Part shown: positions 55,549 to 64,000 of the stretch, one piece after another
Layout: each line of letters starts with the position of its first letter
Numbering within the stretch: position 1 is the stretch's first letter
Origin: Palaemon carinicauda
Lineage: Eukaryota; Arthropoda; Malacostraca; Decapoda; Palaemonidae
Assembly (NCBI RefSeq): GCF_036898095.1
Contig: NC_090759.1
Location: 20,901,772 to 20,965,771 of the forward strand
DNA length: 64,000 nucleotides
Direction of reading: 5' to 3'
Notes under the pieces: generated by a model
What the model was told of the DNA's origin: nothing
Database searches by the model: none
What the model saw: only the letters and a program-made list of their open reading frames with translations
Position numbers and translations under genes: made by a program

Positions 55549-55667
55549 GGATTTTGACATAGAAAAAATCTATTTTTGGGTGAGATGGCCATGTCGTCTT
55601 GATGGAAATTCGCTTCGGCTGCTTCCTACAGTATAATATTTCTGCGAGTGATATTACAAGAGAATTA

Positions 55668-55711
55668 CCGTCAGGTATCATACCGTCAGGTATCATACCG
55701 TCAGGTATCAT
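55668..55711. repeat. 15-bp tandem repeat (3 copies)
   Basis: ACCGTCAGGTATCAT three times in a row within the A3 ITR. A1 has only a single related unit at this place, so the expansion is private to A3. Confidence 0.9.
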
Positions 55712-55974
55712 GGGGTTCCAACCCCTGGAACGACTATCTGTTGATATCGTGTATAATCAGGGACATATCCTAAGATAACCATAGATATCTCCACCCCCAA
55801 TAGACTTTACCCAGTCTAATCCACTAAGGGGAAGGATAATAGAGGAGCCGTTACACATCCTAGCACCTTCCGGTGATCCCACACGTCCCGTCGCTTCATT
55901 CCACATCGCAGCGGAACTACTGTGAAAAAGAAGCATCCTACAAGGAGATGGGGAGGGACACAGTAACGGGTGGG

Positions 55975-56085
55975 CCATCAGGATGACATGGTCATCTCAC
56001 CCAAAAATAGATTTTTCCTACGTCAAAATCCCTTTTTTGGGCTTGAGCAATGTCGTCCTGATGGAAGTGTACCAGAGAATTACCT
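55975..56085. repeat. A3 internal complementary region
   Basis: CATGGTCATCTCACCCAAAA joined through TCAAAATCCC to TTTTTTGGGCTTGAGCAATG, the same two-terminus junction as at 1435-1545. Confidence 0.8.
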
Positions 56086-57487
56086 ATTACTCGGTAGGAG
56101 GCCTCGAATAAAGGTTCCCATACCGGAATGCGCTATCCGGAATACTCCGTCAAAGCATAGGTACCAAAGTTCACCTTTATTCCTGAACAGTAATAAAGCT
56201 GTAATTAAAAAGTATGATGGCCTATTAAGGGAGTAGATCTTATCCAGATCATCACCCTCCACCATGAAAAAAGACATCCGACCTTAATGAGGAGATGTCA
56301 AACAGCAAGAACCGTAGTAAACTCAGTGAGTAAAAGGCATGGAACCAATTCTCATCTTCGATACAATTTTTTCATGTTCAGGAAGGTTAAAACTAGATTG
56401 GTACATCAATTTTATTGCCACTAAAATGAAATTAGGTCTTAAATAAAAGGCATGCATAAATTTACAGACTTTTATTTTCAAAAGTAGAGCAAAGAATAAT
56501 TATCATTAATGTAATAAGCATAAGGATCGTGATTCTGTACCCAACAATACATCCCCATGATAATGGTACACAAGGTGTCATGAAGGAAAAAAGTTCAAAC
56601 CTGTCATAACCCACTAGAAGGAGCTTATGGCAAAACAAAACAAAAAATAAGACAAGTGATAAATATAGTCTTGTATCTAAACAAAATTTAAACTATAGTT
56701 TGACCTATACTAAAATAGATATACTATAGTGATACCATAATAAATCCTGAAAATAAAAATAATTTATGTTAGAGATCCTGAAAAAAAAACCTTTAGTTTA
56801 CTTATCAAAAGAAATAAGCTGGAAGAATGCCCAAGGACGCACTTGAGGGCTACGTCGATGCGGCGGGTTTGATGACACTACCTGCTGCCACCACAAAAAT
56901 GACGTATTCCTTCCAATTGTTTCAAATAATGCTTGAAGAGCACCCTAGTCGACTTCCAACCAGTATAACCCTATAGACCCTCAAAGGACATACAGTGAAA
57001 CCTCTACATATGATCTTAATTTGTTCTGGAACCTGTTTCGTATGTTAAAACAATTGTATGTTGGAGCAAATATTCCCATAAGAATACACTGTAATTTGTA
57101 TAATTCGTTCTACAGCCCAAAAACCTATGAAAACTCCTTAATAAATTACTACACATAATTACAAATAACAATAATACAATTGCATTTTGTAAGATAGATG
57201 TCAGAAAGAAGAATTATAGAGAAATAATAAATAAAAAAGGTGTTTCTTTTGTCACTTTACCTTAGAGACAGGCAAGCGCAGGTGTAGAATTTGCTACGCA
57301 GGAGATGGACGGTCGGTGAGGAGGTAGCGATGGTGACTGCGATAACATACTGTAACTTACTCTAACTTACACTACGTGAACTTTAACCTAATTTAGCTTA
57401 TTTTTTTTTTTTCATTTTCATAATTTATATTTTTTTACATTTTTTAATCTTTTTGATTTTTAATTTTCATAACTTACATACGACACT

Positions 57488-57835
57488 GGGTGATAGGAGG
57501 ATAGATGTGAGCGAGGCAAGAGAGCGTGCTAGAAATAGGAATGAATGGCGAGCGATTGTGACGCAGTTCCGGTAGGCCCTGCTGCTGCCTCCGATGCCTT
57601 AGATGACCGCGGAGGTAGCAGCAGTAGGGGATTCAGCAAATGAAGCTTCATCTGAGGTGGATAATGTGGGAGGGTGGGCTGTGACACACTAGCAGTACCA
57701 GCTGAACTCGGTTGAGTCCCTTGTTAGGCTGGGAGGATCGTAGAGAGTAGAGGTCCCCCTTTTGTTTTTGTTTCTTTGTTGATGTCGTCTACCCCCCAAA
57801 TTGGGGGAAGTGCCTTGGTATATGTATGTATGTAT
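57488..57835 (+). mobile_element. 5'-truncated RTE-type LINE 3' end, second copy
   Basis: Reads DVSEARERARNRNEWRAIVT then QFR and a stop near 57573, the ORF end of an RTE-like LINE. The same 3' UTR and TATG-repeat tail follow as at 54071-54379. The flanks ACATACGACACT (57476-57487) and ACATATGACACT (57838-57849) are a near-perfect 12-bp target duplication. It is about 40 bp longer at the 5' end than the first copy. Confidence 0.85.
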
Positions 57836-57866
57836 GTACATATGACACTTCTATGTAATAAGAGAA

Positions 57867-57868
<2 letters not shown>

Positions 57869-57951
<83 letters not shown>
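57869..57951. repeat. (CT)n microsatellite
   Basis: Pure CT run of about 83 bp inside the pogo-like element. Confidence 0.95.
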
Positions 57952-57956
<5 letters not shown>

Positions 57957-58147
57957 AGTTTTCTTTGCTTCACTTTCATCACCTTTGATGGTTTGACTGC
58001 TTTAATGGCTTCCTTCTGTTTGATGATCATCGAGATCATAGACCTATTCCAGACATAATGTTTAGCCCAATCACTCACATGCACTCTGCGCTCATGTTTT
58101 TCTATAATTTCTTGCTTCATTTCTAATGAAAGCATTGCCTTCTTCAT
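57950..58147 (-). pseudogene. Transposase N-terminal fragment (psq/CENP-B-type HTH)
   Basis: 65 codons with MLSLEMKQEIIEKHERR, then a second helix and NRSMISMIIKQKEAIK. Tigger/jerky transposases start with the same arrangement. The ORF is truncated by the CT microsatellite; no DDE part follows within the element. Confidence 0.6.
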
Positions 58148-59344
58148 TTTCTCACTCTACCGAAACTAAGCTTGTTAGGACCCATGATTATACGTAAAAT
58201 AAAAAATGAAACGTGAGAAAAGGTAGATAATAAGCACTGTTAATAACAGACCGAACAGAGGACAACCACACAATGTGGACTAGAACAGAGAACTGACCGA
58301 CTTGACGCTCAATGGGGTCCCTCCAACGTGCTGCCGTCTACCGGCGTAAGCAAGATCTATGTCGGATGTTGGAGCATTACTTCGGGTATCGAGACGAAAA
58401 TTTGATCAAAATTTACTTCGGATGTTGGAACAATCGTATGTAAAGGCAATCGTATATAGAGGTTCCACTGTATAGTGAAAGAGGTTCAACAAAGAAGCCA
58501 CTTTCTAAACGGCATACAAGCCGGGTCCGCTCTTATAAAATATACCATCTTCACTCTTACTTGTTTCAGAGACAAACCTGTTCTCACTGTTTCACCTTTG
58601 AATAACTGACCACCTTATAAATGTTCTGTTCTTAAAAGATAGGCTCTTAAACACTGCACTGATTTCAGGGAAAGATTACTTACGAGGGAAACTTTTCCAC
58701 GGTCCCTATCGTTTAGAGTGGAGCTCATTCTTAGTCAGAAAAGTAAGACCAAGATATAGATTAACTAAACTGTTTTCCACATTTTCTATATGATCTCCGT
58801 CTCCAGAGAAAGCCATAATCTCTATCACTAGCAGCAAAAACCATTGCAGTTAGAAAATTCACTTTTAGAGTCAGATCACATTAAGACATGGCCTGACTGT
58901 CAATTTCAGAAGTAAATTGTAACACTTTATCCAAAGATTAGGAGATAGGTCTCAACGGAACCAGTAATCTTAACCTTGCACAGACTTTCGGAAACGTAAT
59001 GAAGAGATGCTAATTGTAAACCATATCAAAAGTATCCATAATGTTTCTAGTAAGGGCTGACTCGGACGATAAAATTGTAGAGGAAGCTTGGTCTTGTGCA
59101 TGTGTGTCAGTCAAGAACCCCAAACATAAACCCATGGTAATGGAATATAGATTCCTGTCTTTAACATATCTAACCCATTACTCCCACAACATTACACACT
59201 GAATCAAAGTAGTGAAAATTTTACATGGTGGCGTTGAATTTTGAACCTCTTACAAGAGCAAAAGCGAAAAAACATGATATGAAGGTTGTTCGATTTCCAT
59301 GATGAGTCTTAGACAACCGTCCTCTGTACTTGCCGGGACTGACT

Positions 59345-60780
59345 CTAGTTGGGTAACTGCACCAATCTGAAGTTTTTTCTAAACCCTAGACGCTCCAGTT
59401 GCTCTCCGGCCGTAGAGAAGCAACCGAAGCTACTATCCCGTTGAACGACCGTAGTTCGTTCAGAACCTTCGTGAGAAGAACGAAAGGTGGAAACAGGTAG
59501 ATCCTTTCCCACTAATTCCAATCCAGAGACATCGTATCCATGCTCACTCTTACCAGATCCATATTTGGTGCTACAAAACAGAGAAGTTACTATTAAGGCT
59601 CTGCAAACAGATCCACTCGAAGACCAGGGACTTGATCCTGCATGAAATAAAAAGATTTTCCATCTAGAGACCATTCCGACCCTAGAGGATATGTTCTAGA
59701 TAAAAAGTCTGCCATCACATCCCCTACTCCGTGAAGATGGAATACTGACAGATGCCACCTTTTTCTTTGAACCCATCTAAAGATTTCTAACATGATATGA
59801 TTTAGATGGGGAGACGTTAACCCTTGCCTGTTGATGCAATGGAGTGAGATGTAATCCTCCCCACCCCCCACCTCCCTCCAATGAGGCGTCCATGCGAAGA
59901 AAAACCTCCAATGAGGCGTCCATGCGAAGAAAAAACTACCAGAGGAGGAAAGCACAACGGAATTACTTGTGAAAGACTTTTGACAGTAGACCTTAGTCGA
60001 AGGTGCCTTCGGTGTAACACTGGGGTCTTCTGATGGTCACAAAGAACTTTGGAGACTCTCCGTTCCCAAACTCTGCTTGCATCCTTGAGCCGAACTTTGA
60101 AGTCAGTATTCATTACTGGAGCATCTTGCAAAGAGACAAGAGCCTTTTCCTGGCGTTGCTGGGTGGTCGTTCCCGACTTGATCAGAGACCAGACTGACTT
60201 CAGTAATTCTTAACATTTAGAAGGAGGTATGAAAGGGGAATGAGACTGTAGGTAATCCCCAGCTACTGGAAAACCTGAGCTGGAGTCAGTCTCGGCTTCT
60301 TGAAATTGATCTCAAATCCAATGGACCACCGAAACTTGGTAACTAGAAAGGTTTCTTCCATGGATTCCCGTGTTGAGGTAGCTCACACTAATCAGTCGTC
60401 CAGGCACACCGCTACTTGAAAGCCTTTTTTTCTCCCGAAGTTGTTGAATGACTGCGTCGATAACCTTCGTGGAAATTTTCATAGCCATGATGAGCCCAAA
60501 TTAACTAGCTCCAAATACATAAATTTTTCATTCCGGGCTGAAACCAGGGTAGGGAGAGAAGTGTTGACTTATCAGAAAATGCCAATAACCATCTGAAAGA
60601 TCTGTAGAGACTCATAGGTCTTGAGCAACGGATAAAGTTTTTTGTCAAGAGGACTTGTACATATTGATCCCGAAGAGATGTTGACCTCTGGAAAAAATTT
60701 TCACACTTTGGAGGCTGTTTCTTCACTTCCAACCCAAGCCTTTGGAACTGATACTCTGATCTAAAGGACCGTACTCTCAC
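59345..60780 (-). pseudogene. DIRS A3 pol remnants (RT, RNase H)
   Basis: Minus-strand pieces: 60780-60505 (FRSEYQFQRLGLEVKK; RT region, disordered by indels), a decayed YLDD region near 60390, 59955-59593 (RNase H C-terminal part: ISLHCINRQGLTSPHLNHI, FHLHGVGDVMADFLSRTYPL) and 59674-59345 (methyltransferase-like region, broken). They align with A1 in order. A 29-bp tandem duplication occurs at about 59877-59935. No intact domain remains. Confidence 0.7.
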
Positions 60781-60956
60781 CAGTACTTACACAAGTTCAG
60801 CCGTCCCCTTACCAGAATATCCTCATTGATTGATCTGAGGATGTGCACCCCTACCTCCTCTGCCACCTCGGTGACCACGCCCTCTTGATCTACCACTTCT
60901 ACCTGAATGGCTTCTACCAGGGCAGTTTTCTTAAGGGATTGGAAGGACGGTGACCC

Positions 60957-62984
60957 TTACTCGAACTCCGAATTGAAAGATGAAGACTGTGAGGGCACCA
61001 AATGAGAAACAGCAAAAACATTCTGTGGAGCATTTATAGAGGTAGGTGCAAACGACCTCCTGAGATAGGCTGGTTTGCGGGTCCTCTTTGGCTGAAGTCC
61101 TACCCCAGGAGTGAATTTTCTCTTAAAAGAGATTCCCCACCTCTGAAACAGGCTCTTATTCTCGGCTGCAACTTTATCCAAAACCTCCGTCACTGACATC
61201 TGGGGAAACAGATCCTTTCCCCATACATAAGCGTCGATGAGACGTTTCGGCTCATGAGGTATAGTAGCTGAAGCAAGAATATGCTCTCTACAGACTCTTC
61301 GAGCCTGAAAGAAAGCATATAGATCCTTCTTAAAAGTAGCCAGATGAGTATTAGCCAAAAGGGAAAAAACTGGGGCATCAGTAAAATTCCCAATCATTAT
61401 TTCAATAAAACACTGGAGAGGCATCGAGGCAGATAGTCTCTCCCTAGCCTCCAATTCAGCTTTAAGAAGGTGTTCAGGAATCCTAGGCAATTTTTCATTA
61501 AATTGGCGACTGGCTATATTCTTATCCAGTTTACCTTCTGAAAAGGTAAACTGGACATCCATCCAATGGTCAGCATCATGAGGAAGATCAAGAGACACAG
61601 GCCTACATTCTTCCAACACCGGAAGAGGTTTACCCTCCTGGATTGCTTTTTCCACAGCTACGAAGCTTTTCAAAGCAAAACGAAATACCATTGAATCTGG
61701 AGCTACAAAGGTGGCTAACCTTTTACTGAAAGCAGCTAACTGTGTGTTAATACACCCTGCTGTCTTCATTTCCTTCACAGCTAGATGCTGGGCTCTAGTG
61801 TGTTCCAGAGGGATCGTTTCTTTGGGGATAGTGTCATCTCTTAACGGGACTCCTTCAGCCAACTTAACATAGCAAAAGGGATAGGCCTCCATATCTGGGT
61901 AAAATTCCAGATCAGCTACTGGCCTAGAGCCTAACCCTTCCCAATGTGGAGGATACCCTTGGAAAGTACCGTGTGACCCCGTACCTCCAAGGGTTCTGTT
62001 GAGTACAGAAAGGTAGCTGAGAAGGCAAGACTTTAGCCTTACCTGGGTCCTCCTGATGCTTCAAAGCCTGAAACTCCTCATGCAAGGCTTTGAACATCAT
62101 TCTTTCATATTCTTGAGTCCCTTCCATGAAAGCCTTCATTCTAGCTAAGAAGGACGAGTCATCCAAATTACTTGGAATTTGGGGAGTTTTCTATTCTACA
62201 GGCTTGACGGGAGGAGAAGGAAGAACCGTAGCAGTCGTTGCTCCTAAAACCAAAGATGTAGTTGTAACCGTAGACAGAGAAGCCGCTGTGGTAGTAGTAG
62301 TGGAAACAGCGGTACCAACTGAATCCAATATAGACGCCACACTATCACTATCCAACTTGGGCAGATAAGAATCGTCTACTGGAGGGAGAGGCTTGTCATC
62401 TGATTCCATGGTTGACAAAAGGACTGATTCTTTACCAGGAGATAGAGAGGAAACTGTAGACATGTTCTCGCGGTGGAGGCTCATTGCACCAAGCGCCTTA
62501 TCCACATTCAACTGGATGGGTGGTAAGGGCTTAGGCTGGGGATAGCCCATGATCGAATCTGGTGCCGCATTAGGGAAAACGATATCCTTTCACTCCGAAG
62601 ATGGAAGGAAAGGAGTCTTCTGGTCAGCAATCTTCTTAAATCCCCTGACCCAGGTACGAAGGGATCTTTGAAAGAACATCCCGTCGTCTTCAGAGATATC
62701 CACCCCGAGTTGTGCAAATCCTTGCACACACTGCAGTCCTGTGGGTCCCAGTAAGAGACTGGACCCCTCATCTTCTGGCACTTGGCATGGATCCTGCAGG
62801 AGTCATGACCGCAGGGATGCCTAACGGTCCTGGCACAAACCTTCACTCTGCAGTGCATCTCTTTCGAAATCCCCACCTGTAAGGAGAAGAGAAAGGACAT
62901 GAGTACAATTGTCTCGAGATCACCAAATGCTCTATGAAGATAACAAAAAGGTAATAGTAATCCCCAAATTGTGTGTAAATGCAA
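60957..62984 (-). pseudogene. DIRS A3 gag-like protein, broken into three frames
   Basis: 62984-62508 begins after a CTCCTTACAG acceptor-like site (62877) and has a Cys/His-rich start (CARTVRHPCGHDSCRIHAKC, DPQDCSVCKDL). 62550-61924 is the acidic Ser/Thr/Pro linker. 61892-60957 is the core with MEAYPFCYVKLAE, EECRPVSLDLP and EPKRLIDAYVWGKDLFP. The core frame is open for 311 codons. Compared with A1 and A4, the domain order is the same, which defines the family A gag. Confidence 0.78.
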
Positions 62985-63309
62985 TTGATGAGACAGTAAG
63001 GGATAGAGGACAAAATATTCAAACCCCTGTTGACAGTGTTACATTAGAAAAATTAGTCTTTTACAAAAATTTTTTTACTCATAACATCAATTAATATGTT
63101 TGGAGTTTAGGGGTCTTAGAGTGGGGGGGAGGGTAATGCTAATAAAAGAACTATAGCCTCTAAATCTCCGCAGAGAAAAGGCCAGACAGAAGGCAACCAA
63201 GCCATGATCCAAATAGGATACAATAGCGACGCATCGATCCCTGAGCAAATGTCCGAAGCAAGCACAGACTAAAAAACTAATCAATCATTCTACAAGAAAG
63301 AACCCTAAC

Positions 63310-63316
<7 letters not shown>
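62985..63316. other. No feature seen
   Basis: Probably leader or flank of DIRS A3. No ORF or terminal repeat is recognised. Confidence 0.3.

Positions 63317-63381
<65 letters not shown>
63317..63381. repeat. (TA)n microsatellite
   Basis: About 65 bp of uninterrupted TA directly before the LINE coding sequence. Confidence 0.95.
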
Positions 63382-63383
<2 letters not shown>

Positions 63384-63385
<2 letters not shown>

Positions 63386-64000
63386 TGGTTCAAGAATTGA
63401 AGAGACAGTGAAAGATGGAAATGGAAGGCTGTTAAAAGGAGAGGAGGCAAGGAAAAGGTCGGCGGAATGTTTTGAAAGTTTACTGATTGTTGAGGATAAT
63501 AGGGAGGCAGATATAATTGCTGTTGCAGGTGTTGAGGTGCCGGTGATGGGAGATGAGAATGAGAGAGAGATTACAAGAGAGGAAGTGAGGAGAGCACTAG
63601 ATGAAACAAAAGTAGGAAAAGCATCTGGTATGGATGGTGTGAGAGCTGAGATGTTGAAGGAAAGGGGTGTGACTGTACTTGAATGGTTGGTGAGATTGTT
63701 TAATATGTGTTTTGTGTTGTCAATGGTACCAGTAGATTGGGTTTGTGTGTGTATTGTACCACTATATAAGGGTAAGGGAGATGTGCATGAGCGTTGTAAT
63801 TCAAGAGGTATTAGTTTGTTGAGTGTAGTTGGAAAAGTGTATGGTAGAGTACTGATTAATAGGATTAAGGATAAAACAGAGAATACAATCTTAGTAGTAC
63901 AGAGTGGTTTTAGAAGAGGTAGGGGTTGTATGAATCAGATTTTTACAGTTAGGCAGATATGCGAGAAATATTTTGCAATAGGTAAGGAGGTGTATGTTGC
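63384..64000 (+). CDS. RTE-type LINE reverse transcriptase, partial (runs off the window)
   Basis: One frame stays open from about 63384 to the window end without a stop. It reads DGNGRLLKGEEARKRSAECF, then KASGMDGVRAEMLKERG, VPVDWVCVCIVPLYKGKGD, NSRGISLLSVVGKVYGRVL and QSGFRRGRGCMNQIF. These are the early RT motifs (0 to 2) of RTE-like LINEs; the catalytic FADD segment lies beyond 64000. The 5' side is cut by the TA microsatellite. It is probably the same family as the 3' ends at 54071 and 57488, whose ORF end has the matching style; that link is inference. Confidence 0.85.

Larger units (their letters stand above)
56993..58470. mobile_element. Pogo-like DNA transposon (deletion derivative) with TA target duplication
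   Basis: The ends CAGTGAAACCTCTACATATG (56993) and the complement of CAGTGGAACCTCTATATACG (58470) are inverted repeats, with TA at 56991-56992 and 58471-58472. Inside is a minus-strand 65-codon ORF (58147-57950) that resembles the psq-type HTH of pogo/Tigger transposases (LSLEMKQEIIEKHERRVHVS, WNRSMISMIIKQKEAIK). The rest of the transposase is missing. A LINE fragment and a CT microsatellite have been added inside. Confidence 0.85.
56880..59340 (-). pseudogene. DIRS A3 tyrosine recombinase, split by a DNA transposon
   Basis: The C-terminal end (56990-56880, minus) gives YTGWKSTRVLFKHYLKQLE, matching A1 YTGWKSSKVFFKHYTKQVQE with the nucleophile Tyr. The element at 56993-58470 interrupts just upstream. 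Beyond it, 58473-58700 resumes with sequence matching A1 2460-2700 (GxKIAxFLNLF region and the QLFKGET-like motif in broken frames). Many stops; disabled. Confidence 0.7.
55549..62984 (-). mobile_element. DIRS A3 (family A), decayed, 5' end not seen
   Basis: 3' ITR at 55549-55970, ICR junction at about 55975-56085, 3' UTR, recombinase remnants (56880-56990 and 58473-59340), pol remnants (about 59345-60780) and gag (60957-62984). The order is the same as in A1, and the gag and recombinase C-terminus align closely. A pogo-like transposon interrupts the recombinase. Upstream of 62984 no family A ITR was found before the TA repeat at 63317, so the 5' end is lost or displaced. Confidence 0.8.

Noticed and set aside
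55496..55711. ORF with repeated MIPDG units
   Set aside because: Arises from the 15-bp tandem repeat in the DIRS ITR.

Overview
This window is eukaryotic nuclear DNA, almost certainly from an arthropod and most likely a decapod crustacean (shrimp, crayfish or crab). The reasons are split genes with GT-AG introns, long GA/TC and TA microsatellites, and a very heavy load of DIRS-type tyrosine-recombinase retrotransposons, a group known to be abundant in Decapoda. The species assignment is inference. No bacterial gene, operon, rRNA, tRNA or CRISPR array was seen.

Layout. 1-525: the 3' end of a DIRS-like element ('family E') with palindromic terminal repeats. 526-998 and 13124-14052: two halves of one minus-strand LTR-retrotransposon gag region, split by a DIRS element ('A1', minus strand, ~999-13123). 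A1 carries degraded gag, pol and tyrosine recombinase (YR) genes and is itself interrupted by an apparently intact Tigger/pogo DNA transposon (8533-11901). 14053-29643: a second DIRS ('B1', plus strand) with a near-complete pol and an intact YR. Its gag is split by a ~7.2 kb I/Nimb-type LINE (15616-22803) flanked by a 13-bp target-site duplication, and that LINE is in turn split by a Tigger-like MITE. 29990-33120: remnants of a B-related DIRS ('C'). 33800-43165: a chimera whose 5' half is family A ('A4') and whose 3' half is a decayed family B copy ('B2'). 44124-48910: a decayed second Tigger copy broken by other insertions, including a family A end ('A2'). 49050-50330: a decayed DIRS recombinase and 3' end ('D'). 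55549-62984: a decayed minus-strand family A element ('A3') interrupted by a pogo-like DNA transposon. 63384-64000: an RTE-type LINE reverse transcriptase running off the window.

Two host genes are visible. The first is a short-chain dehydrogenase/reductase resembling retinol dehydrogenases (RDH11-14 group). Its last four coding exons lie at 30820-30924, 43451-43681, 50579-50762 and 52187-52286 on the plus strand, with matching splice phases. The transposable elements between 30.9 and 50.6 kb therefore lie inside its introns. The second, starting only ~220 bp downstream, is an uninterrupted 283-codon ORF (52508-53359) for a TPR protein like FKBP/AIP-type co-chaperones, with a polyadenylation signal at 53461.

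Four DIRS family ends (A, B, D, E) and probably a fifth (C) show the same plan: recombinase gene, short 3' UTR, an internal complementary region (ICR), then a terminal inverted repeat. In A and B the ICR reads as the reverse complement of the two element termini joined head to tail. This is the arrangement expected for DIRS elements that replicate through a circular intermediate. The window is a good stratigraphic record of nested insertion; the host genes are ordinary.
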